A stretch of 64,000 nucleotides of DNA. It comes from Salinibacterium sp. NK8237 (GTDB taxonomy: Bacteria; Actinomycetota; Actinomycetes; Actinomycetales; Microbacteriaceae). Position numbers and translations under genes: made by a program. The notes below the pieces were generated by a model. That model saw only the letters and a list, made by a program, of their open reading frames with translations. It did no database searches and had not been told where the DNA came from. The stretch is taken from NCBI RefSeq assembly GCF_015864955.1, contig NZ_JADYWE010000001.1, positions 372,001 to 436,000 of the forward strand, in the 5' to 3' direction. Below, piece after piece: positions 8,445 to 17,190 of this stretch. Numbering within the stretch: the stretch's first letter is position 1; each line of letters starts with the position of its first letter.

Positions 8445-9653
8445 TTAGGCGACGTCGGATTCTTCAGTGACAGCATCCGTGCTCAATTGGAGCGAAAGCC
8501 ACGTGCGGATCGCTAAGAGCCACCGTTCGCTGTCGTAGTTCCACAGTCTTGTGTGGCCTGCGGTGTCAAATTCTTCGTAAGTGACGATGTCGGGCCGAGC
8601 TTCGGCTAGCGCTCGCGAGGGCTCAACCGGAACATACCCGTCGTCTTCGCTGTGCATGAGCAGAATGGGGCGGTCTAGTTCTTCAGCACGATCGACAAAG
8701 TTGAGGGTGTCGAAGTCGAGCGGGTTTGCCGTGCCCACGAGGAGTTGAGCTTGGTCGCTCCCCAGCACTGCCACCGCAGCCCGAGGAATCAGCGACGGGA
8801 TTCGATTCAAATCACCGTGCAGCTTGATCGTTGGCCCCCATGCAATAACCGGAGAGTCAAGTACTAGCCCGATAATCATGTGGCGGTAGCGAGAGCGGAT
8901 CAGCGTGTGAAGCGCGGTTGCTCCGCCCATCGACCATCCCATGAGAATAATCCGCTCGGCACCAGCAGATCGGGCGTACGCGATCGCCGCTTCAACATCG
9001 CGATATTCGGTAGAACCCAATCCATAGCGCCCGTCCAGCGAATCCGGCGCCTCAGTGTCGTTGCGGTACGAAATCGACAGAGAAGTGACTCCGGCATCGT
9101 AAAACTCGCCAAGCGCCCGAACCGTTTCGGGGCGCTGCACACCTCGACCGTGAATGTGGATGGCCCACGTCGTGCTCGGAGAAGGTGCGGGAATGAGCCA
9201 GGCCGGCGCGAATCCCAGCTCTGTCTGAATCTGCACCTCAGAGAACTCAAGCCCCAGTCCGGCCGGCGTCAGATAAAACCATCCGCTCGTGCGCGCGTTA
9301 TCTCCGGGATGCGGAACACCGGTTTCAACGTCGATAAGCTCCCGCGCAACCCACTGCGCTCCTTGGGAAACCACGGGCCCAATGCGGGCGAAGCCCGTTT
9401 CGTCGGCAAACCACAGGCTGAAGCGCCCTGGTGCTCGGCTCTCTTCCGCTGACGACAACACAATCGTCGACTCCCCCACGGCAAGAATCCGCAGGTTGCT
9501 GTCGGCTCGTCCGGGAGGAGTCACCACCCGACGCGCGACCAAGACCGAGAGCACCGCCCCCGCCACGACCCCGAGAGCGGCGATAGCGGCCGCACCGATC
9601 GCGACTCCGCCAGCGACTCCGGCAACAATGCGCAAGCGATCCCGTGCCCGCAT
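8445..9653 (-). CDS. membrane-anchored alpha/beta hydrolase
   Basis: A 402-residue alpha/beta hydrolase: the nucleophile elbow is GWSMGGATAL, the acid region is LMHSEDDGYVPVEPS, and the catalytic His is in FDTAGHTRLWNYDSERW. An N-terminal hydrophobic stretch (VAGGVAIGAAAIAALGVVAGAVLSVLV) anchors or exports the catalytic domain. A longer reading from 9698 exists, but ATG 9653 has GGAGG at the right distance (7 bases), so it is preferred. The substrate is unknown; the fold resembles secreted acyl-peptidase or lipase-like hydrolases. The gene is convergent with sufE and divergent from the DUF3000 gene. Confidence 0.8.
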   Translation of the reverse strand: MRARDRLRIVAGVAGGVAIGAAAIAALGVVAGAVLSVLVARRVVTPPGRADSNLRILAVGESTIVLSSAEESRAPGRFSLWFADETGFARIGPVVSQGAQWVARELIDVETGVPHPGDNARTSGWFYLTPAGLGLEFSEVQIQTELGFAPAWLIPAPSPSTTWAIHIHGRGVQRPETVRALGEFYDAGVTSLSISYRNDTEAPDSLDGRYGLGSTEYRDVEAAIAYARSAGAERIILMGWSMGGATALHTLIRSRYRHMIIGLVLDSPVIAWGPTIKLHGDLNRIPSLIPRAAVAVLGSDQAQLLVGTANPLDFDTLNFVDRAEELDRPILLMHSEDDGYVPVEPSRALAEARPDIVTYEEFDTAGHTRLWNYDSERWLLAIRTWLSLQLSTDAVTEESDVA

Positions 9654-9732
9654 ATCAAAACCTCCGTCTCGTAGCCGCCCTAGCGCGGCGTGCCTCACTA
9701 GCGATCGTTCTCGTAAAGCCTAATCTTCAGTC

Positions 9733-10329
9733 GTGCCCGATTCGCCAGCTGGACCAACACCACCCGCGGCATTTGCTTCAGCGGTTGAGTCGCTTCGTGC
9801 TGCGACTTTGCGCCCTGAGCTCGCGATTACCGAGATTTCCGCGCCAACGCAGATCGCTCCCTGGTCTTTTGCTCTTGCTGCGGATGTTACGCCTTCCCGC
9901 CATGGTGAAGACTCCGATCTCGGCACCGGCCGGTTCGTACTTCTGTATGACCCCGCGCCTCCCGAGGCGTGGGACGGCGAATTTCGCATCATCTGTTTCG
10001 CTCAAGCTCCGTTAGAACCGGAAATCGGTGTCGACCAGTTCCTCAGCGAAGTCACGTGGTCGTGGCTCGTTGATGCGCTCGACAGTCGAAACGCACAGTA
10101 CGACCAAGTATCGGGAACAGCGACCCGCATTCTGTCCACCGGATTTGGCGAACTCGAGTCCCAACCGGATGGCGCACAAATCGAACTTCGAGCGTCATGG
10201 AGCCCCCAAGACCTCGATATTGCCGCACATGTGGAAGGCTGGAGCGAGTTAGTCTGCATGCTTGCCGGACTTCCTCCCACAAATGAAGGAGTCACTATGT
10301 TGTCGGCCCGTAGAGCTGGGCGTGAGTAG
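9733..10329 (+). CDS. DUF3000 family protein
   Basis: The 198-residue protein matches the actinobacterial DUF3000 family by its blocks LAADVTPSRHGEDSDLGTGRFVLLYDP, EAWDGEFRIICFAQAPLE and EVTWSWLVDAL. Function is unknown. The start is GTG 9733 with no clear ribosome site. The stop overlaps the GTG start of the downstream HRDC/RNase D gene by 8 bases, so the two are translationally coupled; this pairing is usual in the phylum and suggests a joint role in RNA metabolism, which is unproven. Confidence 0.8.
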   Translation: MPDSPAGPTPPAAFASAVESLRAATLRPELAITEISAPTQIAPWSFALAADVTPSRHGEDSDLGTGRFVLLYDPAPPEAWDGEFRIICFAQAPLEPEIGVDQFLSEVTWSWLVDALDSRNAQYDQVSGTATRILSTGFGELESQPDGAQIELRASWSPQDLDIAAHVEGWSELVCMLAGLPPTNEGVTMLSARRAGRE

Positions 10330-11578
10330 CGCCACCGACAGTGCAGCCCCTGAGGGCGAGTCGCACGCTACCCAAGCCCCTCATGTTCCCGTTGACGTCA
10401 TTGACGATCGGGACGAATATCTTGCCGCCGTGGCAGCCATTGCTGCCGGTCACGGCCCCATCGGAATCGATGCTGAACGAGCGAGCGGTTACCGCTACTC
10501 TCAGCGCGCGTACCTCATCCAGATTTTCCGCCGCGGTGCTGGTACCTTCCTCTTCGATCCCCCTGCCATTGGTGACTTCAGTGAACTGAACGACGTCATT
10601 GCAGAGGAAGAGTGGATTCTGCACGCGGCCACGCAAGACCTCACCTGCTTGCGTGAAGTTGGCCTCCACCCGACGCGCTTGTTCGACACCGAACTGGGTG
10701 CACGCATCGCTGGCCTCCCCCGCGTGGGACTCGGCACTGTCGTTGAACATCTGTTGGGCATCCATCTGGCGAAAGAGCATTCGTCAGCGGATTGGTCTAC
10801 CCGGCCTCTTCCTCAGTCGTGGCTCGTCTATGCCGCCCTCGATGTTGAATTGCTCGTCGATCTCCGCGAAGCGCTCGGCGAAGTTCTGGAAGGCGATGGC
10901 AAGGGCGACATTGCTCGTCAAGAGTTCGAGTCAGTTCTTGCTCGTGATTTAAGCCATGTGCGCGCCGAGCCGTGGCGCCGCCTCAGCGGGGTTCATTCAA
11001 TTCGCGGCGGCAAGAACTTGGCTGTGGCACGCGAGCTGTGGCTTGCCCGGGATGCATACGCTCAAGAAGTCGACACCGCCCCAGGACGGCTCGTGCCCGA
11101 CGGTGCCCTGTTGGCTGCCGCCAAGCTATTGCCCGAATCAAAGCGCGAATTGTCTAGCCTTCGAGAATTCAGCGGTCGCGCAAGCCGCACGCAGATTGAT
11201 CGTTGGTGGCAGGCCATTTTGGCCGGGCTGGCATCTACTGACGTTCCCGCGTCGCGAGTAGCCAGCGACACGCTTCCGCCACCGCGGGTGTGGTCGGACA
11301 AGAATCCCGCAGCGGATCGTCGCCTCAAGGCTGCTCGCGCCCTCATGGCGGAGTTCTCCGAAGAGATGTCTATCCCGATCGAGAACCTACTGACGCCTGA
11401 TCACTTGCGGCGTGTGGCGTGGAATCCCCCCGCAGAAATCACGCTCGAAAGCATCTCAGAGGCTCTAACAACGCTCGGTGCTCGCGAGTGGCAACTTGAC
11501 GTATCTGCACAGTCAATCGCCGAAGCCTTTGTCGAAGCCAACCAAACGCCTGAGGACTCGGACGACACCAAGTCGTAG
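10322..11578 (+). CDS. rnd: HRDC domain ribonuclease D-like 3'-5' exonuclease
   Basis: The 418-residue protein has a DEDD-type exonuclease domain: GIDAERASGYRYSQRAYLIQIF contains the first acidic pair, the second is in HAATQDLTCL, and the third block is SWLVYAALDVELLVDL. C-terminal HRDC repeats begin about residue 215. RNase D trims structured RNA 3' ends such as pre-tRNA. The reading frame is open from ATG 10262, but GTG 10322 is chosen because homologues begin there and it overlaps the DUF3000 stop by 8 bases. The family's actinobacterial members often sit next to dxs, as here. Confidence 0.85.
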   Translation: MSSATDSAAPEGESHATQAPHVPVDVIDDRDEYLAAVAAIAAGHGPIGIDAERASGYRYSQRAYLIQIFRRGAGTFLFDPPAIGDFSELNDVIAEEEWILHAATQDLTCLREVGLHPTRLFDTELGARIAGLPRVGLGTVVEHLLGIHLAKEHSSADWSTRPLPQSWLVYAALDVELLVDLREALGEVLEGDGKGDIARQEFESVLARDLSHVRAEPWRRLSGVHSIRGGKNLAVARELWLARDAYAQEVDTAPGRLVPDGALLAAAKLLPESKRELSSLREFSGRASRTQIDRWWQAILAGLASTDVPASRVASDTLPPPRVWSDKNPAADRRLKAARALMAEFSEEMSIPIENLLTPDHLRRVAWNPPAEITLESISEALTTLGAREWQLDVSAQSIAEAFVEANQTPEDSDDTKS

Positions 11579-11655
11579 GAACAATCAAAGGATTCCCCAC
11601 GCTAATCTCCCCCGCCTAGGATCAGTTCTACATCCAAGGATTTAGTGGAGGCATT

Positions 11656-12852
11656 GTGGCCAAGGAAACTGAGATTGTATTCGTAGATGGAGTCCGTACT
11701 CCGTTTGGACGTGCAGGCGAGAAGGGCATGTTCTGGAACACCAGAGCCGATGACCTCGTCGTCAAGGCGATGATCGGCGTGCTGGAACGGAATCCCCAGA
11801 TCCCCAAGGATCGCTTCGACGAAGTAGCAATTGCGGCAACAACTCAGACCGGAGATCAAGGCCTCACGATCGGTCGCAGCGCTGCTTTGCTGGCTGGACT
11901 GCCCACGTCTGTTCCCGGCTATGCGATCGACCGCATGTGTGCCGGCGCTATGACGGCCGTCACGAATGTGGCTGGCGGAATCGCGTTCGGTGCGTACGAC
12001 CTCGCCATCGCTGGAGGCGTTGAGCACATGGGCCATCACCCGATGGGTTCGGGTGTCGACCCCAACCCCCGCTTCCTGTCTGAGAAGCTCGTTGATCCCG
12101 AAGCCCTCAACATGGGCAACACGGCAGAGAAACTGCACGATCGTTTCCCGCAGCTCACCAAGGAACGCTCCGACGCATTCGCACTGCGCAGCCAGCAGCG
12201 AGCCAACGCGGCGTACGAAGCCAACAACATCCAGCCCGACCTCATCTCGGTAGCGACCAAGAGCGAAGCTGGCTGGGGATTGGCGACCCGCGACGAGGGC
12301 CTGCGCCCCGAAACAACTCTTGAGGGCCTCGCAGCACTCAAGACGCCCTTCCGTTCACACGGACGCATCACCGCCGGCAACGCGTCCGGCCTGAACGACG
12401 GTGCAACCGCCAGCATCATCGCCAGCGGGGATGCCGCACGCGAGTTCGGCTTGAAGCCCAAGATGCGCATGGTGAGTTTCGCCTACGCCGGCGTGGAACC
12501 AGAGATCATGGGAATCGGCCCGATCCCTTCAACAGAGAAGGCGCTCCGCAAGGCTGGCTTAACGATCAACGACATCGGCCTTTTCGAACTCAACGAAGCT
12601 TTCGCGGTTCAGGTGTTGTCGCTGCTCGATCACTTCGGAATTGACGACGAAGATCCTCGTGTCAACCAGTGGGGCGGCGCTATTGCCATGGGCCACCCCC
12701 TCGCGTCGTCAGGTGTTCGCCTGATGATCCAGCTTGCCGCCCAATTCGAGCAGCACCCTGAAGTGCAGTTCGGCCTCACCGCGATGTGCGTTGGTCTCGG
12801 CCAGGGCGGATCCGTCATTTGGGAAAACCCGAACTACAAGGGAGCAAAGTAG
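11656..12852 (+). CDS. fadA: acetyl-CoA C-acyltransferase (thiolase)
   Basis: This 398-residue thiolase has the acyl-accepting Cys in IDRMCAGAMTAV, the GHPLASSGVRL His motif and the second Cys in CVGLGQGGSV. It cleaves 3-ketoacyl-CoA in the last step of beta-oxidation. The GTG start follows a good GTGGAGG site. A plausible -10 (TAGGAT) lies about 35 bases upstream in a 77-base gap. The multifunctional FadB-type gene starts 2 bases after the stop, so both form the beta-oxidation operon. Confidence 0.92.
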   Translation: MAKETEIVFVDGVRTPFGRAGEKGMFWNTRADDLVVKAMIGVLERNPQIPKDRFDEVAIAATTQTGDQGLTIGRSAALLAGLPTSVPGYAIDRMCAGAMTAVTNVAGGIAFGAYDLAIAGGVEHMGHHPMGSGVDPNPRFLSEKLVDPEALNMGNTAEKLHDRFPQLTKERSDAFALRSQQRANAAYEANNIQPDLISVATKSEAGWGLATRDEGLRPETTLEGLAALKTPFRSHGRITAGNASGLNDGATASIIASGDAAREFGLKPKMRMVSFAYAGVEPEIMGIGPIPSTEKALRKAGLTINDIGLFELNEAFAVQVLSLLDHFGIDDEDPRVNQWGGAIAMGHPLASSGVRLMIQLAAQFEQHPEVQFGLTAMCVGLGQGGSVIWENPNYKGAK

Positions 12853-12854
12853 CC

Positions 12855-14978
12855 ATGACCGAACAGTTTGCACGTCTTTCGGGTCTCGCCAAAGACGAGG
12901 TAATTACTCACTCCTTCGTTCGTGATGTGCCGCTCTCCGCTGGCCGTACGCTCGCCCTCATCACTCTCGACAACGGCAAAGACCACACCCGCCCGAATAC
13001 GCTCGGCCCGGCAACTCTGCTTGAGTTTGCAAAGGTGCTCGACGAGCAAAAGGAACGCGCCGCTGCTGGCGAAATCCACGGTGTCGCCGTCACAGGCAAG
13101 CCCTTCATTTTCGCAGCCGGCGCTGATCTCTCGAAGGTCAGCGAGATCCCCGACCGCGAGACCGGCAAGCAGATGGCTCAGTTGGGCCACTGGGCGCTCG
13201 GTAAGCTCAGCGAGCTTGGCGTGCCGTCATTCGTGTTTGTCAACGGACTGGCACTGGGTGGTGGCGTTGAGATTCCTCTCAACGCCGACTACCGCACCAT
13301 CGATAGCTCGGTTCCCGCCTTTGCTCTTCCTGAGGTCTTCCTCGGCCTGATCCCCGGCTGGGGTGGCGCCTGGTTGCTTCCTAACCTGATTGGCATCGAG
13401 AACGCGCTCAAGGTTGTTATTGAGAACCCGCTGAAGAATAACCGGATGCTCAAGGGTCCTGAGGCTTTTGAACTTGGGATCGCGGACGCCATGTTTGGCC
13501 CCGCGAATTTCCTTGAAGACTCGATTCGCTGGGCCGACGGAGTCATCGCCGGCACCACGAAGGTTAAGCGCAAGAACGAGCCGGGCAAGATCGAACGCAC
13601 GGTGAAGTGGGATGTCGCTATCGGCATCGCCGACAAGATGCTGGCTAACCGCATCGGCCGCGTTGCTAAGTCTCCCTACGCTGCTCTCGCGCTGCTCAAG
13701 GCCGCCAAGAACACCGACAAGAAGACGGGTTTCGAAGCAGAAGATAACGCTCTTGCCGACATGATCTCGGGCGACCAGTTCCAGGCGAGCATCTACGCGT
13801 TCAACCTGGTGCAGAAGCGTGCCAAGCGTCCAGCGGGAGCACCTGAGAAGGAGCTCGCTCGCCCCGTCACCAAGGTCGGCGTCATCGGCGCAGGCCTCAT
13901 GGCTCGCCAGTTTGCGTTGCTGTTTGTCCGTCGTCTGCAGGTTCCGGTGGTCATCACGGACCTCGACCAGACCGCGACGGATGCCGGCGTCGCCGCGATC
14001 CACGCAGAGATCGACAAGCTGCATGAGAAGGGTCGTCTCTCATCCGACGACACCAACCGTCTCAAGGCACTCGTCACGGGCACGACCAACAAAGCTGACT
14101 TCGCTGACTGCGACTGGGTCATCGAAGCTATCTACGAAGAGCTCGGCGCCAAGCAGGCCGTCTTCGCTGAGGTTGAACAATTCATCTCTGACGAAACAAT
14201 TCTGGCCACGAATACCTCTTCGCTGTCGGTAGAGCAGATCGGCGTCAAGCTCAAGCATCCTGAACGGGTTGTGGGCTTCCACTTCTTCAACCCGGTGGCC
14301 GTAATGCCGCTGATTGAGGTTGTGAAGACGCCGCACACGAACGACGAGACGCTCGCAACTGCCATGGTTACGGCGAAGAACCTGCGCAAGAACGCTGTCA
14401 TCACCACTGACACCCCTGGTTTCGTCGTGAACCGTATCCTCGCCAAGGTTCTCGGTGAAGCCATGCACGCTGTTGACACCGGAACCCCGTTTGAAGTTGT
14501 TGAAGAATCGACTCGTCCCTTCGGCCTGCCGATGACGCCGTTCGAGCTGCTCGAGTTGGTTGGCCTCAAGGTCGGAGCGCACGTGCTCGATACTCATCAC
14601 GCGGCGTTCCCAGAGCGTTTCTTCGAGAGCAAGAACCTGCACAAGCTCGCCGAGCTCGGGTTCATTTTCGACCGCGACAGCAAGGGCAAGTCGAAGGGCG
14701 TCTCTAAGAAGGCCATCGATATCGTCAAGGGCGGAACCTCACCGATGACGGCCGAGGAACTTCAGATTCGGATCGAAGATGGTCTGGCCGATGAGATTCA
14801 TCGGATGCTCGAAGACGGCGTAGTTGCCGCAGCCGAAGACATCGACCTGTGTCTCATCCTCGGTGCGGGATACCCGTTCCAAATGGGTGGTGTCACGCCG
14901 TACCTCGATCGCGCTGGCGCGTCGGAGCGAGCTTTCGGCAGCACGTTCCACAACCCGCCCATCCGCGGAGTTCAATAA
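12855..14978 (+). CDS. fadB: multifunctional fatty acid oxidation enzyme (enoyl-CoA hydratase / 3-hydroxyacyl-CoA dehydrogenase)
   Basis: A 707-residue fusion. The crotonase half (about residues 1-300) keeps both catalytic Glu residues, in GGGVEIPLNADYR and ALPEVFLGLIPGWGG, and the oxyanion-hole segment IFAAGADLSK. The dehydrogenase half begins with the Rossmann motif GVIGAGLMARQF and has the catalytic His in VVGFHFFNPVAVMPL; two C-terminal dehydrogenase domains follow. It performs hydration and NAD-dependent oxidation of acyl-CoA, with the thiolase upstream completing the cycle. ATG 12855 is used because the longer reading lies inside the thiolase gene. Confidence 0.93.
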   Translation: MTEQFARLSGLAKDEVITHSFVRDVPLSAGRTLALITLDNGKDHTRPNTLGPATLLEFAKVLDEQKERAAAGEIHGVAVTGKPFIFAAGADLSKVSEIPDRETGKQMAQLGHWALGKLSELGVPSFVFVNGLALGGGVEIPLNADYRTIDSSVPAFALPEVFLGLIPGWGGAWLLPNLIGIENALKVVIENPLKNNRMLKGPEAFELGIADAMFGPANFLEDSIRWADGVIAGTTKVKRKNEPGKIERTVKWDVAIGIADKMLANRIGRVAKSPYAALALLKAAKNTDKKTGFEAEDNALADMISGDQFQASIYAFNLVQKRAKRPAGAPEKELARPVTKVGVIGAGLMARQFALLFVRRLQVPVVITDLDQTATDAGVAAIHAEIDKLHEKGRLSSDDTNRLKALVTGTTNKADFADCDWVIEAIYEELGAKQAVFAEVEQFISDETILATNTSSLSVEQIGVKLKHPERVVGFHFFNPVAVMPLIEVVKTPHTNDETLATAMVTAKNLRKNAVITTDTPGFVVNRILAKVLGEAMHAVDTGTPFEVVEESTRPFGLPMTPFELLELVGLKVGAHVLDTHHAAFPERFFESKNLHKLAELGFIFDRDSKGKSKGVSKKAIDIVKGGTSPMTAEELQIRIEDGLADEIHRMLEDGVVAAAEDIDLCLILGAGYPFQMGGVTPYLDRAGASERAFGSTFHNPPIRGVQ

Positions 14979-15000
14979 GTCCACGCCGCTAGTCGGCACA

Positions 15001-15045
15001 CGCCAAAGGCCCGGTTCAGAGAAACTCTGAGCCGGGCCTTTGGCG
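15001..15045. terminator. strong bidirectional terminator between fadB and dxs
   Basis: A 21-bp inverted repeat with a 3-base loop (left arm 15001-15021, right arm 15025-15045; core GGCCCGG/CCGGGCC, one G-T pair), flanked by T/A-rich ends on both sides. It sits between convergent genes and can end both transcripts. Confidence 0.9.
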
Positions 15046-15102
15046 TTTAAAAGTTGCGCTCGAGAGCGCTCGCTAGAATCGCGGATGCATTGAGGCTGTG
15101 GA

Positions 15103-17049
15103 CTAGCCGCGCTCAGCAGGCAAGCGAAACTCTTCAGAATCCTGCTGAGCGAGCGGGCGCGCGACGGGGATCTTGCTTCCCAATACTTGCGCGACCACAT
15201 CGCGAGCGATGTGTTGAGGAGTCAAACCGACCTGATTGAGAATGTAGTCGCGGCTGCCGTGGTCGAGGAAACTGTCGGGCAGTCCCAATTCGTTCACAGC
15301 GGTATCCACGCCGCTAGCGCGCATGTCTTGTCGGATGCGCGTGCCAATCCCGCCCACGCGCACACCGTCCTCGATCGTGATCACGATGCGGTGATCAGCA
15401 GCAAAATCAATGACGCTCTTCGGAACCGGAACGACCCAACGTGGGTCAATCACAGTGGCACCAATGCCTTGAGCTGCCAAGAGCTCGGCAACTTGCAGTC
15501 CAGTCTTAGCCATTGATCCGACCGTAACGATGAGAACATCGCGCTGATCGTCTTCCCGCAACACATCGACACCGTCGTCCGTGCGGCGCACGGCGTCGTA
15601 TTCGGTGCCGACGGTGCCCTTAGCGAAGCGAACGACCGTGGGTGCATCGTCAACCGCTACGGCCTCCCCCAGCTCCTCACGGAGGCGCGCAGCATCGCGG
15701 GGCGCAGCAATACGGATGTTGGGCACAACCTGAAGGAGCGCGAGGTCCCACATGCCATGATGGCTAGCGCCGTCTGGGCCAGTCACCCCTGCGCGGTCGA
15801 GCACGAAAGTAACCCCTGCGCGATGGAGTGCGACATCCATCAAAACCTGATCAAATGCCCGGTTCATGAAGGTGGCGTAGAGCGCGACTACGGGATGCAA
15901 GCCACCGAACGCGAGTCCGGCCGCCGACGTGACCGCGTGCTGCTCGGCTATACCGACGTCGTGAACGCGCTTCGGATACTTCTCTGCGAAACGGTGAAGT
16001 CCGGTTGGCCTCAGCATCGCAGCGGTGATACCGACGAGACGAGGATTCTCATCCGCAAGCTTCACGATCTCCTCGGAGAACACTGACGTCCACGATTCCG
16101 CGCCGCTGGGTTCAATCGGTTCGCCCGTTGCGGGATCAATCTGCCCCACCGCGTGGAACTGATCGGCGACATCCATGAGGGCGGGCTCATAGCCGCGACC
16201 CTTCTCGGTAATAGCGTGCACAATCACGGGTGCACCGTATGACTTCGCCTGTTGCAGAGCCTCGGTGAGGGCACCGATATCGTGACCGTGAACCGGGCCC
16301 AAGTACTTAATGTCGAGGTTCGAGTACAGTGCCTCGTTGTTGCTGAAACGGGAGAGGAAACCATGGGTCCCACCACGGATGCCGCGGTACAGCGCGCGAC
16401 CTGGCCCGCCGAATGCGCCGAAGAAACGCTCGCTTGAGCCGTGGAGCGAACGATAGGAGCGGCGCGTACGCACGCTGTTGAGGAAGTGCGCCATTCCGCC
16501 GATAGTTGGCGCGTATGAGCGACCGTTGTCGTTGACGACGATCACCAGATTGCGACTATTGTCGTCGCTGATGTTGTTGAGCGCCTCCCACGTCATTCCG
16601 CCCGTGAGAGCACCATCGCCCACAACGGCGACCACATGCCGGTCACTCTGCCCCGTCATCTCGAAGGCGCGAGAAATGCCGTCAGCCCACGAGAGCGAAC
16701 TCGACGCGTGCGAGCTTTCGACGATGTCGTGTTCTGACTCAGAGCGCTGCGGATACCCCGCGAGGCCCCCTTGCGATCGAAGTTTCGCGAAGTCCTTGCG
16801 GCCGGTCAAAATTTTATGAACATAGCTCTGATGTCCTGTATCGAATACCACAGCATCCCGCGGTGAATCGAATACGCGGTGGATGGCGGTCGTGAGCTCA
16901 ACGACGCCAAGATTCGGGCCCAAATGTCCGCCAGTGCGCGAGACATTCTCGATCAAAAACTCACGAATCTCTTGGGCTAGTTGGGTTAGTTGCGCCGTGG
17001 AGAGACCGTCAAGATCCCGGGGACCGTTGATTCCCTCGAGTAAATTCAT
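15103..17049 (-). CDS. dxs: 1-deoxy-D-xylulose-5-phosphate synthase
   Basis: The 648-residue thiamine-diphosphate enzyme condenses pyruvate and glyceraldehyde 3-phosphate, the first step of the MEP isoprenoid pathway. Visible motifs are GHQSYVHKILTGR, the cofactor motif GDGALTGGMTWEALNN, DRAGVTGPDGASHHGMWDLALL in the pyrimidine domain, and the C-terminal transketolase domain with VIDPRWVVPVP. Length matches the family. The ATG start at 17049 gives the usual MNLLEGINGPRDL beginning. It lies downstream of acnA on the same strand but behind a terminator, so probably has its own promoter in the 141-base gap. Confidence 0.96.
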   Translation of the reverse strand: MNLLEGINGPRDLDGLSTAQLTQLAQEIREFLIENVSRTGGHLGPNLGVVELTTAIHRVFDSPRDAVVFDTGHQSYVHKILTGRKDFAKLRSQGGLAGYPQRSESEHDIVESSHASSSLSWADGISRAFEMTGQSDRHVVAVVGDGALTGGMTWEALNNISDDNSRNLVIVVNDNGRSYAPTIGGMAHFLNSVRTRRSYRSLHGSSERFFGAFGGPGRALYRGIRGGTHGFLSRFSNNEALYSNLDIKYLGPVHGHDIGALTEALQQAKSYGAPVIVHAITEKGRGYEPALMDVADQFHAVGQIDPATGEPIEPSGAESWTSVFSEEIVKLADENPRLVGITAAMLRPTGLHRFAEKYPKRVHDVGIAEQHAVTSAAGLAFGGLHPVVALYATFMNRAFDQVLMDVALHRAGVTFVLDRAGVTGPDGASHHGMWDLALLQVVPNIRIAAPRDAARLREELGEAVAVDDAPTVVRFAKGTVGTEYDAVRRTDDGVDVLREDDQRDVLIVTVGSMAKTGLQVAELLAAQGIGATVIDPRWVVPVPKSVIDFAADHRIVITIEDGVRVGGIGTRIRQDMRASGVDTAVNELGLPDSFLDHGSRDYILNQVGLTPQHIARDVVAQVLGSKIPVARPLAQQDSEEFRLPAERG

Positions 17050-17137
17050 GCCTTCAGTCTAGGCTTCTTCTTTCCTGTTTTGAACAAATGTGCGTGAGGT
17101 TCTGAGCCGACCCACAGCGTCTCTAGGACGCACGAAA

Positions 17138-17173
17138 GGCGCGCGGCGAGAGCAATGCTCCCTGCCGCGCGCC
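17138..17173 (-). terminator. terminator after acnA
   Basis: GGCGCGCGGC (17138-17147) pairs with GCCGCGCGCC (17164-17173); an inner GAGC/GCTC helix extends the structure. Reading minus it ends in TTTCGT, as expected for the end of the aconitase transcript. Confidence 0.8.
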
Positions 17174-17190
17174 CTCGGCGCATGCGCCAG

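Noticed and set aside
12786..12854. Extended N-terminus of the FadB-type enzyme starting at 12786
   Set aside because: This part lies entirely within the thiolase coding sequence; the ATG at 12855, 2 bases after the thiolase stop, gives the normal family N-terminus.
13227..14642. Minus-strand ORFs of 200-265 codons opposite fadB
   Set aside because: Antisense shadow of a complete FadB-type enzyme; no start signals or protein family features.
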